Assembly: GCA_013398275.1 (NCBI GenBank)
Contig: VZSE01010669.1
Span: 1 to 64,000 of the forward strand
Length of the DNA: 64,000 bases
Direction of reading: 5' to 3'
Origin: Promerops cafer
Taxonomy: Eukaryota > Chordata > Aves > Passeriformes > Nectariniidae
The notes beneath the pieces are model-generated. The model was not told the origin of the DNA, made no database searches, and saw only the letters and a list, made by a program, of their open reading frames with translations. Below are positions 1 through 13,094 of this stretch, piece by piece (position 1 is the first letter of the stretch; every line of letters begins with the position of its first letter). The position numbers and the translations under genes were made by a program.

Positions 1-3000
1 TGCTGGCAACTTGGCTCTGGGAGCTGCCACTCGAAATTCTCCTGGTGGTGCTTGTGGCACTCAGAGCCTGCCCCTGGGTATTCCAGATATGGTCTTTGAA
101 ATGCTGTGAGACGAATATGTTCAGTACAAACACCTAATGAAATTTGCCAATGAGGATATTTTGAGGTGGCCGATTAAAATGCTGCCAGACTTTGGGTAGT
201 TTTGCCTCACTCTGTATCGCTGGGATATCTCATTTTATTACTCTGGAGTTCCCTGATCTGGATTTGTGGGTTTTTCAGATGCAATCAAGCTGGCAGATGA
301 GCGTGGCCAGGCGAAGTATTTGCTCCCGCTCCAGGAGCACTTTGGGTGGCCCCTCCTGATGGAGAGGGATCTCAGTGTCCTCCTCAATGCCACACGTAGG
401 TCAATGTGCCAGTCTGCCCTGGAAACACTTGTATTGCCTCTGTAAATAAAGAGGTGCCCACACACAGGGGAAGGTGGAAAGTTGCTAAAGAGGATTTGTG
501 TCTTGGATTCCCAGTCTGAGCCCCTGAGCATCCTCAGCTCCTCTCAGGACCTGATGCTCTTGAACACTTCCTGAAGACAGAGCCAAACACCAGAAACTGG
601 GCTCTGAAAGCAAGGCTGGGTTTGAAAATGCTCTGGTGGGAGCCAAGATTGCCTCCACACAGGGCAGAAATCTCCTGATAGCCCCACTTCTACCTCCAGG
701 AGAAGTTGTTCTGGAAGTTTCTGGCTTTAACATTGTGCTTGTATCCCTCACAGGACAAGAAGGTTCCCAAGAAACTGCTTTTACACCACTGCTGAAAAAT
801 CAGAGCATTGTCACTCCAAAATTCCTGGGTATGAGCCTGAAATAAATGTTTCAAGTATGAGAGGAAGGAACAAACTTTGAGTTGTCCTCCTGTGGGAGAA
901 ATAAAAGCCTGAAGTAAAGATGTTTTTAATTTACAGCCAAAAGGAGAAATCTTTATTTCCAGAATTAAAAACTGGAGATTTCTTTCTAAAGTTGCTTCTT
1001 AATCCCTTCCCATTGTGTGTGAAGTCCTGGAGCTGTGGATGACATGGTGTGAACCATGGAAACACAAGAATTATATTGGATTTTCCCTTTCAGCTAATTT
1101 TGCTCTTCTCCCTGCAGCTAAACTGGGGAAGTCAGAGGATTCCAAAGTGTCGCCAGCCAGAGGGAAAACCAGAAAATACAACAAAAAAAACAACTTGCTT
1201 CTGGAAGCTCCATCCACAGCAGGTGAGCTCTTGACCTGATAGAAATCATCGCTCACATTTTCTTCCCCAGCACATGCCCTGGAGTGTTCTGTGTTTCTCC
1301 CACAGGCAAAAAGAGTCAATCACCATGGGGCAGCAAGAACAAAATTCCAGGATCCACTTCCAAAGCAGCTGGGAACCACTGATAGTGCCAGATGGAAGGA
1401 GCAGCTTGGAACTGAGCTTGGAGCCTTGTTGGTTCATTCTGCGGTGATACCCTGAATCTGTTGGGCTGCTGGCAGAGCCCTGAGGCAGGCACTGCCCCAT
1501 TCCTGAGGTCATGGTCTCACTGACCCAGTGCAGCAGGAAGCCAGTCTGGGGGCAGGGATATTCCTGCCAAATTCCCCGTGATGCTCACAGACTGGGGCCT
1601 GGCTGGTGAATCACACGTTGGCACAAGGACGAGCTGCAGCCCCGAGCTGACTCATCTTTAACACAGGAGTTCTATTTCTGGCACTCTTGAAGTGTTCAAT
1701 TCACAGGTTCATGGTGCCTTTATCTTTTACTCCACCAGCTTCTCTAATTCACTTTATAACCCCTGAGATAGCTCCTATCTTCACAGGATGGACCCTGGCC
1801 CAGCACTCACAGACCTGTTGATTCATCAGTGCTGCTGATTTGCTGTGGTAGGTATTTGTTGAACATCTACCACAATTAGAAATGTGTGTAAAACTGTAAA
1901 ACCTAGAGATAAACCTTGCTTCCTCAAGGCTTCTCCTGACAAAATAAAACGGGCTATAAAACCTACTTATCAAGGGCAGAGATTTTCTCTCTACACCGCC
2001 CAGGGGTTCATTGATCTCAGAAATACTCACAAGCAATTTTAAAGTTGTAGTACTTGGTTTTATGAGGCTCTTTTGTTGCTGTAAATATTTTGAATTGAAC
2101 AAAAAGATATCCAAAATGTATTTTTTCACTGTGGTACAAAGAAGCAAAGGGCTGTTGGGATTTCCCAGTAAGATTCACATGCTGGTGGTCATGGAGTGAG
2201 AATTCCCTGTGTTTTTGTGAATATTATATAACAATCTTGGAAGGTTTTAGCTGTTCATGTCCTGGGAAAGTGGTGTCCATATTTTGTACAAGCAGAAGAA
2301 ATTAAGCAGGACAAAATCTTGTCTTAAAGTAAATCAGGTTTCCAGTCCAGTCATTAGAAGGATGGAAGAAGCACAAACTAAGGAAGAAGAAACTTGGTTT
2401 TCCTTGTTGCCTTGTGCTGTTTGGGAGCATTAGACCCTGAAAAAGAGAGGCCTGGAAATTCCACTTTTATCCCCCGCAAGCAACAGGCCTTGACTCCCAA
2501 TCTCCCCCTCACCCATCTGTCAGCCAGTGCAAGTTCTGACAAATCAAAGCCCAAAAATACCAAGCCCAAATCTGCACTGCTCCCTGGGAGGAATCTGCTT
2601 CAGCCCATCACTCCTCCAGAGCCACAGAGCAAACAACCCTTCCTCCCATCCTTCCCAGCCCACACCTGTGGGAGCCAGACGGGCAGAAAAGCTGCCAGTA
2701 AGCCCATTTCTTGGCAAGGCAAACACAGATAAGGCACAGAAGGTTCTCCTCGTGCCCAGCTCTTCCTGAATTCCCCTTTGGAGAGCCCAAAGTGTTGGGC
2801 CTGACCTTTGCCAGCGGCACCAGGGCGGTGCAAGCTGATAACGGGGCTGTGGTCAACAAGGAAGTCAACATGTGGTGTGTGAGTCAAAGGCCTCCAGGAA
2901 CTCAGGTCAGGCCCTTTTGGGCAACTGAAATTGTTTTCCCAAAGCTTGGAGCACCAAACTCTCCAGGACCCAGATGTGAGGTGAGGGGCAGGAAGGGTGA

Positions 3001-3060
3001 GCAGCCACAGCCCTCGATAACCTGGGCTGACGGAGGGGAACGTGCTCAGCAGAGATGTCA
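1..3060. other. Non-coding stretch at the window start
   Basis: No recognised gene. Positions 2-190 and 279-400 contain short coding-looking stretches with in-frame stops that I cannot assign (see findings). The rest has only short random open frames, poly-A/T runs and no recognised repeat family. Confidence 0.5.
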
Positions 3061-3847
3061 GGGAGGGATCACAGGAAAGGGGGCAGAAATTAGAACTGGA
3101 GCTAAAAAAAGGCATGGTTTTCTCTTAGGGTTAGGTTAGGGCTAGGGTTAGGTTTGGATTAGGCTTAGGGTTAGGTTTCGCTTAGGCTTAGGGTTAGATG
3201 CCCTTAGAGGGATCACAGGGAAAAGGGGCAGAAGTTGGGAATTGGAGCTAAAAAAAGACATAGGTCACTCTTAGGGTTAGGTTTGGGTTAGGGTTAGGTC
3301 TGAGTTAGGGTCAGCATTAGGGTTAGGTTTGGGTTAGGGTTAAGTTTGGGTTTAGGTTACAATTAGGGTTAATTTTGGGCTGGAGTTAGGGTTAGGTTTG
3401 GGTTAGCGTTAGGGTTAGCTTTTGGGTTAGATGCCCTTAGAGTGATCACAGGGAAAAAGGTCAGATGTTGGGAATTCAAGCCAAAAATAGACATGGCTCT
3501 CCCTTAGGTTTAGGTTTAAGTTTGGGTTAGGGTTATTTTTGGGTTAGGGCTAGATTTGACTTAGGGTTAGGTTTGGATAAATTTTAGGTTTGGGGTAGGG
3601 TTAGGTTAGGGTTAAGTTTGGGTCAGGTTTGGGGTTAGATCCCCTAGGAGAGATCACAGGGTAAAGGATCAGAAGTTGGGAATTCAAGCTAAAAATAGGC
3701 ATCGGTGTCTCTTAGGGTTGGGCTTAGGTTTAGGGCTAGGTTTGGTTTAGGTTTAGGTTTAGGTTTGGGTTAGATGGCCGGGGAGGGATCACAGACAAAA
3801 AAGACAGATTTTGGAAATTTGTACTAAGAGACCGTGGCTCTCTCCTG
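3061..3847 (+). repeat. Composite tandem array of degenerate telomere (TTAGGG) repeats
   Basis: Five tandem units start at about 3061, 3205, 3438, 3648 and 3781. Each opens with a roughly 70-bp non-telomeric block (GATCACAGGGAAAAGG, then GGGAATTCAAGCTAAAAATAG) and continues with 70-150 bp of degenerate TTAGGG/TTTAGG/TTGGGTTAGG repeats, closing with GGTTAGATGCCC. Units are 133-233 bp; the last is truncated and has lost the telomeric half. The strand is the G-rich one. Unit length varies because the telomeric half varies. Confidence 0.93.
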
Positions 3848-4844
3848 TTAAGTGCTGCTGGGAAGTTGGGTTTGCTCCACCTGCATGAAATATTGATGTA
3901 TTTTGCTATAAATTAGGTCCTGACCTGTGGGGGTTATTTTGGGTCTTGTCAGAGGATCCAGAACTAATTTTTTGTCCTGTAGCCAAAAGAGGTTTACATG
4001 CTCAGTTAGCAGTCCTTGACCTCTTTCCTGGGGAAATAATTTTAAATTTAAGGTGTGAATGTTATTGTATCCAGATTAAATCCATCAGCAGATGTCTCAA
4101 TCAATGATTTACCACCCTAAGGAGCTTTCCTGCAATGTATTTACCTGTGCTTTGTAGGTCAGCAGTAAGTAAGAACGAGGAAGACTTTGTAGTGTCATAA
4201 ATCCTTTGCTTGCCTTGGCTTCTTCCCCTGCTCTTAGCAAACTGCAGCTTCAAACCCCTTAGCCAAGCTCAGAAATAAAGTATTTGGGCAGGGAATCACC
4301 TCTCTTGGGTTTTATTCTTTTGTGGCCTTTTTTTTTTTTAACTTCCTGACACATTCACCTTCTGCCCTGGGAGGAAATTTGAGGCTGGCTTGAGGAGATC
4401 CTGCACTCAAGGAGAAATTCACCTTGTGGAGGGGTTTAATCTCAGAATAAGCTGGACCCAGCAGCTCCTTCCCCTGTGAGTTCTTCTTCAACCTCCCTGG
4501 GTGGTGCAGGGGGGAAGGAAAGAAAACTGCCAAGAAACCCCAGTTGCAGCTGGGGCCTGCAAGATTGGTCTTGGGAACGTTCTGTGTGCTCAGGAGGAAA
4601 TGAACTTTCCTCCAAAGCAGCTCAGACCTGACACAAACACGGGGTAATTCAAACCTGATCTGGAAGAGCTGGTTTGGACCTGGGGAATTTAGGGCAGAAT
4701 TCCTTTCAGCCACGATGAAGGGACTGGTTCTGGCCAGGGCTGTGCTGCTCCCAGCTTGGCAAAGATGTAAAGCACAGCTTTCCCAGGATGACTGAACTGG
4801 ACACCTGAAAAGCAATAATCATTTAATATCATTGCACTTCTGAC
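3848..4844. other. Non-coding stretch between the telomere-like array and the LTR
   Basis: Mixed AT-rich sequence. The long minus-strand open frame at 4312-4815 has no recognisable protein signature. Nothing else seen. Confidence 0.5.
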
Positions 4845-4956
4845 CTCAGCCCTGCACCTGAGAGGAGGGAAGCTGCCCCAAGCTGCTCTTCTCTCTGGTT
4901 CTGCTGCTAAAGCTGTCCATGCTTGTGCTATGGGAGCATCTGGAGCTGGTGAGAAT
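4845..4956 (+). repeat. Direct repeat, left copy flanking the LTR
   Basis: About 110 bp including GCTGCTAAAGCTGTCCATG and GGGAGCATCTGGAGCTGGTG, repeated about 560 bp downstream with roughly 85-90 percent identity. The two copies lie on either side of the LTR. Confidence 0.8.
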
Positions 4957-4959
4957 CGG

Positions 4960-5400
4960 TGATGCCTTTTTAGGCTACCTAAAAACAGAGGTGAGACAAA
5001 ATTAAAATAATAAAAGCACTCCTATTTATTGAAGGGACTTCAGGTACATTTAGGGCAGAGGAAGCCCCCACAGGGGATAAATCCAAGAATGGATGATGGG
5101 TCACGGGTTTTCACACTTTTTAAAGTTTGGTCCGTTTGCATATTAATAGAGTTAATCTGCCAATTACAGCTTCAGGTAATGAAGTCATTTACCCCAAGTT
5201 TGCTCCCCCCAGCTCACTTTTGTTTCCATCTCTGGGGCCTGAGGCAGTGAGGTGTCCTTGACTGCCAGGCCTGGAGAGGAATTGCTGTGTCTGCCCAAAA
5301 TGGGGCAGCAGCAGCTGACACTGGGTGTGGAGTTTGGAGTTCTACACTAAAGAACTGCAGGGTTACAAATAGATGGAAAATATAAAATCTAAAATCCTAA
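4960..5400 (-). mobile_element. LTR of an avian endogenous retrovirus, minus orientation (approximate ends)
   Basis: On the minus strand the stretch reads a U3-like region, then an AATAAA signal (5034-5029) and a short U5-like tail ending before TTTTTAGGTAGCC. The block around CCATCATCCATTCTTGG and GTACCTGAAGTCCCTTCAAT matches my memory of a common passerine LTR. No internal retroviral coding sequence is present, so it is a solo LTR. Ends are not defined by a clear target duplication. Confidence 0.6.
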
Positions 5401-5406
5401 GGCATC

Positions 5407-5525
5407 AGCCTCACTGCAGCACCTGCACCTGGGAGGAGGGAAGCTGCTCCTGTGAGCTGCTCTCTCTGGCTCTGCTGCTAAAGCTGTCCATGTCTGTGCT
5501 TTGGGAGCATCTGGAGCTGGTGGAA
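5407..5525 (+). repeat. Direct repeat, right copy flanking the LTR
   Basis: Second copy of the block at 4845-4956, differing by small indels and substitutions (for example TGTCTGTGCTTTGGG against TGCTTGTGCTATGGG). Confidence 0.8.
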
Positions 5526-7199
5526 AATTGGAGCTGAGGTTGTTTGGACTGTTGGCACAGGTTCCCACCTGGTTTTTAGGTGAATGGAGCCAGGTGACAG
5601 CGTTACATCACTGTGGCTCCAAACCTGGCAGGGATTCAGTGCTGGAATGCACACGGAGCTGCTCGGATGAAAGGCTTCATGCAGGTGGATCTCTGTGTCA
5701 TCAGTGTCCCTGCCAGCACACCCAGTGAACTCTGTGGGACAGCACTGTACCTCCCAGAACTCATAAAAAAGCTGGTTTAGCCCTTTCAGGTCACCTCCTT
5801 TATGTACCAGGCAGACACAGATCAATTTTCCTGCTATAAAATCCCTGTCTGGTCTTCACTTATCACCTGTTTCAATCCCATAGGAAATGACATTTAAAGT
5901 GTACTTTGCCCTTAAGTCACTCATTTGGGATGACTTTATTTGTGGGGGGAAATAAAACACTGTGTGGGGAAAAAGATGGTTTTGCTGCATAGATTTAGGT
6001 TGCTAGGGACAGTGAAAATGGTGGGAATGACCAAATTAGATCCAAGGGAAGCTACTAAATGGCTGAAATTTAGGAATTTAGACAGGAATAATCTGAAAGG
6101 ATGTCACTACACTGTTATTTTTGTGCTTAGTGTTTTTTGGTTGCAGCAGTGACCTGACTCTCGTGCTCCTTGTGACCAGACAAGTCTGCAAAAGCTTTTG
6201 CTGTCTCCAGTTTGCTTTCTGCAAGGTTTTGATGTGATCTCTGTGTTCTGGTGCCCTGCACCTCTTGTCCCAGCCTGCCACTACTTTGGCTTTACCCTGG
6301 TCCGTGTGGTGCTCACATTTCTTGTCTCACACACTGAAATTCTCACTGAGCAGCCTCTTCTGTAAAATCAAAGGAGAAGGCTGCTGGGATCCAGTGCTGC
6401 AGGCACCTTCAGAAATAGCAGGCTGTGTGTTTTTCTTCCTCCTTCTGCCACAGAAGCAGTGCTGGCATCCCTGCAGCAGAGCAGACCCCAGCTCAGAATC
6501 AGCTGCAAAGCTCTGCTGGGAGCGCTCTCAGCTTTAACTCTGCCCCTTCCCCACCTCTCTGGCTGCACATTTTCCCCCCAGGAGAAGGGAGGGCAGCTTC
6601 TGGAGGCTCTGGGGCTTTCTGCTTTGTGGGAATTCCCTGCTGTGGATCTGAGTTAATCCCTCAAGATATTCTGGTTTTTATTTGTGCAGCACTTCTGCTG
6701 AGCTGTCCCACAGCCATTTGCTGCCCCCCCTCTGGAATCCTCCTCTGCCCCTCTTCCTCCCCATCCCTCCTCCAGGACTCTGCTAAATGCATTTTAGACT
6801 TTATTTAGGACACTTCAGGACTGTTGCTGTGTAAGTGCACACTCTGATTTACAAACCTCACAGAAAATCATTGAGATTTTGAATTTACACTCGGATAAGT
6901 TTCACTGCTCCATCAGAAATCCTGCTCTGGGAGAGGGGAGCAGCCTCACAGGGCTTCAGGCCTGGCCAGGGTAGGAATTTCTGCTTTAGAAGCAAGACTT
7001 GCACAGAACAATGTGGTTTTTCCTGAAGTTTCTCAGTTGCACAGCCCCAAAAGTTGTCTTTTTTTTTTTCCAGTTTTACGAGAGTGGTGGCTGGAGAAGC
7101 ATGGAGAATATGCAGGGTTGGAATGGCTGAAGAAATCAGAGCTTGAAAAACTAAATAATGCAACCACTTCCAATATTTTTATTGTCAAGATAAGGAGAT

Positions 7200-7450
7200 T
7201 AGGACGTTTCTTGCCTGCTGGCAGCAGGTGACTGATAAAATACTTTCAATTTTATCCCCCTGAGCCTGGAATGAGATTGGCTTATTGATCTAAGAGGGGG
7301 GTTCCACCATAATGTATAAAAGGGCACTTATAGGGTTTTTGGGGGTGAAATTTGTAGGGACAGAGGTTTAGCAATAAACTGAGCTGAGTGTGGAGCTGCA
7401 GGCCCTGCTATTTCTATCAGAGCTATTACCAAATGTGGTTTTTTGGTGCT
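7200..7450 (+). mobile_element. LTR-like fragment (possible)
   Basis: TATAAA at 7315-7320 and AATAAA at 7373-7378 are spaced as in retroviral LTRs (promoter then polyadenylation signal about 55 bp later), with G/T-rich sequence between and after. Ends and family are not recognised. A chance pairing in AT-rich DNA is possible. Confidence 0.3.
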
Positions 7451-10400
7451 ATAAGGCCCAGTTCAGCTGGACAGACCCCAGGTGTGGTGCCAGCACCTGG
7501 GTTTGGTGCCCTTCAGGGCAGAGATTTCACAGCTGCCCAAGCCACTTCCTTTGGCAGAGAAATCTGTTACCATTTTTAGAATTCTTTCTCTTTTCTGCTT
7601 ATTTTGCACCTCACTACACATTCCTTGTCCTGAGGAATATTTATTCCATTCCCCTTGGCATCAGGAAAAGCTTCTCCTTTAGGGCTGGTGGGTCTGGCTG
7701 GTGGGCAAGAATTCTGATTTTGTCCTTGCAGGCAGCTCCAGGGGGTTGTGTCCTTGCAGGGAGTTAAACAGAATTAATTAGAGGCTGAATTTGTTCATTG
7801 CCCATCTCTTTGCTGCTCCTTGGGAATGGCTCTGGTGTCCTGTCCCCTCCTCCTGGGAAGGTTTTTGTATCTTCTATAAAATTGCCAGTTAACCTGGAGG
7901 GTTTAGGAGGATAAATACTGAAATATATCTGTTCCAAAGGGTGTTTATTTAGGGAAACAAGGCACAGGAGCCTGTCAGAGTGAGGGGTGGGAGACACAGG
8001 CACGTGCTGGCTGGGATGGGCAGGATAGGCCACCCAAAGTGGGCACAGCCTCTTAAACCTTCAGCAGGTGTGCTCCTAAGCTCCCTCTCATAGATGCCTG
8101 GCTATTTTTCAAGATCATTCTGTTTTTTCAGAAAAAAACCCAACAATTATTTTTCTTGTTCATTTTAGATTTTTGCTTGGAGTTTTCGTGACACAGAAGA
8201 AATCAGTCTTTCAAATCTTTGCAAAAAAAAGTCCTCACCTGCTGCCAATAATTTTCCAGTTAAAGGGGAGTTAGTTAAAAACCACAGTGGTGTTTTGGAG
8301 TAAGTTGTTAAATAAAAGACACAGTTCTAGACTGGTTTTTGTATGGGTCTTCTAGAAAAAAATCATGTTTGTCCTTAAGTGCAACATATTGTGTTGCTCT
8401 CCTGGGCATTCTCCTTGAAATTCCTAGGAAAACATCCCAAGGGTTTTTAGCAGCACCAAACCAGCTGAAGTTGATTCCAGCTGAGCTCTATTTCCTAAAC
8501 AGCATTTCAGAAATGTGAGCATTTAAATGAGCTTTGAAGATAGCATCTCTCAGGTTACAGAAGGTAACTGTGCTGCTGTGGGGACTGGGGTCAATCCAGG
8601 GGATCTGCTGGGGGTAAATATCTGGAATTTCTCTGTTCATTTGGGTTTCATTCATGGCCTTGTATTTTGCACCTTCGGACTGAAATTAATTTTCAGGCTG
8701 AAAGAAGAGTTTTATGTTGTGGAGTTGAAGGCAGCTCAGTCGCAGTCTGAGCGAGGAATTGAGTGTTATTACAAATGCAAACTTGCTGCTGCCTGGAATT
8801 TGATGGGTTGGGTGATTATGGGATGTGCAGAGCTGCCAGAAAATACCTGCTCCAGGGGAGGTCCTTCCTGCTGGTGGGTCTGGACCAGTTTTTCACTCAT
8901 TGCAAAAGAATGTTTTGGGAAAAGTTCATGAACTGACCTAGTTCGAGCAGGTGAGAGAGGGCATGACTGAGGAGGAGGGGTTTTCCCTTGGAGAAAGGCT
9001 CTGGGATCAGGAGGAATTAATGGAGCCAGTCTGGGGGGAGCTGTCAGAGGACAGGGCTGGAACAGCTCGGTGGGGTCTCTGTAAAGGATGTAATGCTAAA
9101 GAAATTCCTGACAAGCTGTGAAGGCCCAAGAGTGGCAAAATAATCCCTTTTTTTTTTTTCCCCATGGAATATTGTCTCTCTCCTCACAGTTTGCCCACGT
9201 GCTGGTGGGAGTTTACTTTGCTGCACCACAGACCCTCAGAGAAGGGGCTGCCCTCAGGAGTGCCCATGCCAGTGACCTCTGGAATTGCAGGAATAAATCC
9301 AGGCTGTGAGCTGGGTGTGACTTTTTAGCATCCCTGTGACCAGTTCTATTTCCAGTGGCTGTTGACACCGTAGTGAGAACAGCTGTCTGCAAATGTTTGC
9401 ATCAGAACGTGAATTTCTGTGTTTTCCTTCCTCTGCTGGCGGAGATAAACACAGGTCAGGAGTGCCCTGGTATCTGCCAAAGAGATTTCTCACACTGGAG
9501 GTGGTGCAGCAGAAAAAAAGAAGAGTTTTCAATGTATGATTTGGCTGCAGTTTTTATTTGAAAAGGTGAACTCCTCCCTACAAGTTCATGACAGTGGAAA
9601 CAGTCTCATTTTACAGAACACAAACCCTCACTGTGTTCCTGCAGCCCTCGCTGAAGTCCCAACATCACAAATTCTCCCAGTTCTTCATCTCTTGGATCCT
9701 ATTCCATGGTTAAAAGTGCAACCCAGGGAATTCCCAGTTTTCAGGCATTTTCGGTGTCCCACAGGAGGGCTGCAAGGCTGATTGCTGCAGATGCCACTGA
9801 AAAGTCTCCCCACCACACTGAGATACCACACGTGGCTCTGCTGCTGCTGCCAAAATCAGTCTGGGGTTTGATCCCGGGGGAAATGCAGCCCTGCCACACA
9901 CGGAAATTCAGCCCTTACACAGCTCTGATAGAGAGCAGGAATTATTTTGTGGGAGCTTGACTCACTTCAGGATAAACATCTCAACAACTCTGCCTCACTC
10001 AAACTCTCTGTGTTAGGAAGGAGGACCTAAAATCCCACCAACTCCAGCATGAAGTCTTGCTATGAATAGATTTTTGAGGGTCAAGAGACAGAGCAGGCAG
10101 CACAATTCACCACCCTACACAGAATTTTACAGCTGCATTGCACAGAGTTTTGGCCCCAAATTCTCCTTTTGCCCTGAGCTCTCCCTTTTCCCCTGGCTCG
10201 TTCCCCACCAGCCTGCAGGAATTGTCAGTGACACCGAGGTGAAAGGGGAAAGTGCTGGGATATTTTGGAGCTGGGAGGGGGAGAGCTGGTTCAGACTGGA
10301 GGAAACTGTGCCAGGAAAATGTTGTTCAGCAAAAGGAGGTGAAAGAAAGCTGTGAAGCTCAGGGCAATCAGCAGGGACATCAGACCTGCCCAGTCTGGCT

Positions 10401-13094
10401 GAGGCTGGAGCAAGAGAGGGTTTTGTGTTCAGCAGAGATTTCTCGGTTTATGAGGTAGGGAGTTAACTCTTGGTGTGCTAGGAGTGCAATTGTAGCAGGA
10501 AAAAGCCCACTCTGCTTGAAGGGTTCAAAATCTGCTGTATTCCATTGTACATCTTAATACCAAATTATTGCTTTTACCTGGCTGAGAGCAATGCCTGCTC
10601 CTGCTGAGGCTGAGGAACTGATTTGAGGAATTTACTAGTAAGAGATGAGTGGAGGAATTGCATTTTCTGTTTATTATTTAGCTCAGAAGTATTTCTCATG
10701 ATTCATTTGTTCATACATGTTTTCCCACCCTTCAAATGATGATGATAATAATAGTAATAAAAATTTAAAAAGTGTCTAGTAGTAAAAAACCCATCTAAGG
10801 TTGAATGTTCTGTGTGAGGCTGAATGAAAAAGCTAAACATGAACCTGACCTGGAAAACAAATTCTCTTCCTTCCCAGCTATCATATAAGGAGCTTGCCAG
10901 CTCAGTTATGCAGATTTTGGATTATAATGTGTTTATTCTGCCCAGGTTTGGAATTTCACTAAACCTCTCTAAGATTTCTGATCTGGGAGCCACCAGGATG
11001 TGAAGATGCCATGGTGAGCATCTTTAACCTGCTCACAAATGGGAGGCAAAGCAGATTAAAGGGAATAAATGATGCAGCACTAAGTGTGAGAATTGATTTG
11101 TGATGCTGCTACTTAAAATCCCGTTCTGAGGCTGGGGGGAAGGTGCCTTTGCACCTTCCCTTGATTACCTGTATTTGAGTTTGCAGCTGGATTTTATCAT
11201 CTTCCCTGAACTTCTCCTCGTGACTAACCTGAACGTTGCAGTGCTCCCTGAGTTTATGGGGTTAAAATTGGGTTATGTTCCACATTCTCTTGCATCAGGT
11301 CCCACAACCTCCTGCCCTAATCAGGTGTCAACACCGGGCAGGGAGGTCCTGCTGCTGCTCCCTGTTTGTGCTGCCATGCAATGGCCTGTCCTGTCCTGGG
11401 CAGCATTCCCAGCCCCATGGGCAGGTGCAGGGTTCATTCTTCTTCTGGCCTGCTTTCCTTCTGGGACTCTGGGAAGTTCCTTTTTGTCCATTTTCCTTTT
11501 GCAACACTGGAAAGTTCCTTTCTGGCCAATCTCCTTTTGTAACTCTGGAAAGTCTCTGAGATTTAGAAAGAGCCAGTCTGTCTTTAGGCATTGATGGGCT
11601 CTTCCCGTGTTGAAAATGATGTAAATATTCTGATTTCTTTGCAAACCTCTGATCTGAGCTTTCTGCTCAGGCGTGGATAGGGTAAAACAGATGGAAAAGA
11701 ACATTTTGTCATCTCGGGGAGAGATTGGTGTGATTGAGTCACAGGCAGCCGAGCTCTAGAGCTCTCAGGGAGCATTCAGAGCTCTCAGGGTGAATACAGA
11801 TCTCGCTCAGCCTTTGAAGAGAGCTGTGACAAAGAAACATTTGAAACACAAAGGAGCATCTGTTGTCAATCCTTGTTAAAAACAAAACTGACCCTTACAG
11901 GTACAAACTATTTCAGAAGCATTTGCTGGGTTTGAGGTGCTTGCTCCAGGTAATCAGCTGCCTTTTATTACAATTTTTTTTTTTTCTTTCCCTGTTACTA
12001 ATCTTCTAAGTGGCTTTTTCCCCTAGAATGGTTACAGGAATGGGAAATGTGGGGCTGCAGTTCCTCCCCATCACCCTTGCACGGAGGGGACATGGAGACA
12101 CTCATTTGGCAGCTCCCAGGTGCCATGACAGGAGACAGAATTCTTTTGCTCTCCTCTCAGGGACATATGTTGGTGTTTAAATGGATGGATCCCATCTGGC
12201 TTTTAAGTTGTCCTCTCAAAATTTCCTTTTTTCCCCCTTGTTCTGCTGCTGAGGTTTTTCCAGCTTACATTGCTTTGTTTCTTCCTGTTTCTTTTTTTGA
12301 CTCTTCTTCAAGCCCAGAGCAGCCAAAGCTCCCTCTGATGCTGCATTTCCCAGGGACTGACTGGTCTGTGGTATTCAAAAGAACATTCCTGGAAATACAA
12401 CGATGGAGCCAGATTATTTCCAGTGTTACAGCTGCAACGCTGTCCCTTGGCCTCGAAACCCTGGGAAATCCCTTACCTGTGCCTCTGGGGTTTTGTCCTG
12501 CTGTGTTGGGAGATCCCGAGGATGGAACCTCCTGAATATGTTGGGGTTTTTTTAGTTTTGGCAGCAGAATCTGTTGGCTGTGGCTGCAGCCAGCAGTGCT
12601 GAGGTTTTATCCAGGTGACAACAGGAAGAAAACCAGGACCCAAAACCCTCCTGTCCTTCCCCAGGGATGTTTTTATGAGGTGATAACTACCAGGAGATAG
12701 AGCACAACACAAGAAAGTCCTTTTTGTAAAAATTCTTTGTAGATTTGGTCTTCAGCCAGCGGGTGAAAAAAACAGATTTTTACTCTAGAGATGATTTTGC
12801 AGAGCAGCCACCGTGCTTTTAATCTTGGATATTCCACACAACCTCTCCAGGAGCATTCCGCCAAACCTCTCCAGGCATCTTTCCCGAGGGTTGTTTCCAG
12901 AAAATGTGCTTTGTTTTAGAAATAAACCAAAAGCAGCTGCATTCTCTCCCGGCTCTGCGCAGCAAATTTTCCCCTCACATTGAATTTCCTCTTTCCTCTT
13001 CCTGTTGGAACAGGAATTTTGGCCAAGCCACAGGTGCTGGAACGCAGCTCGTGCTGCAGCTTCTACCTCTCCTATCACTGAACCAGGAGATAAA
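7451..13094. other. Non-coding intergenic region downstream of ATP12A
   Basis: No gene recognised on either strand. The open frame 8527-8931 (134 aa) has no family signature, splice context or codon bias. Contains simple AT-rich patches such as ATGATGATGATAATAAT at about 10739. Confidence 0.5.

Noticed and set aside
3061..3847. True chromosome end
   Set aside because: The TTAGGG units are degenerate, interrupted by spacers and followed by 60 kb of genic sequence, so it is interstitial.
8527..8931. 134-codon plus-strand open frame
   Set aside because: No recognisable domain, no splice context, ordinary intergenic composition; expected by chance.
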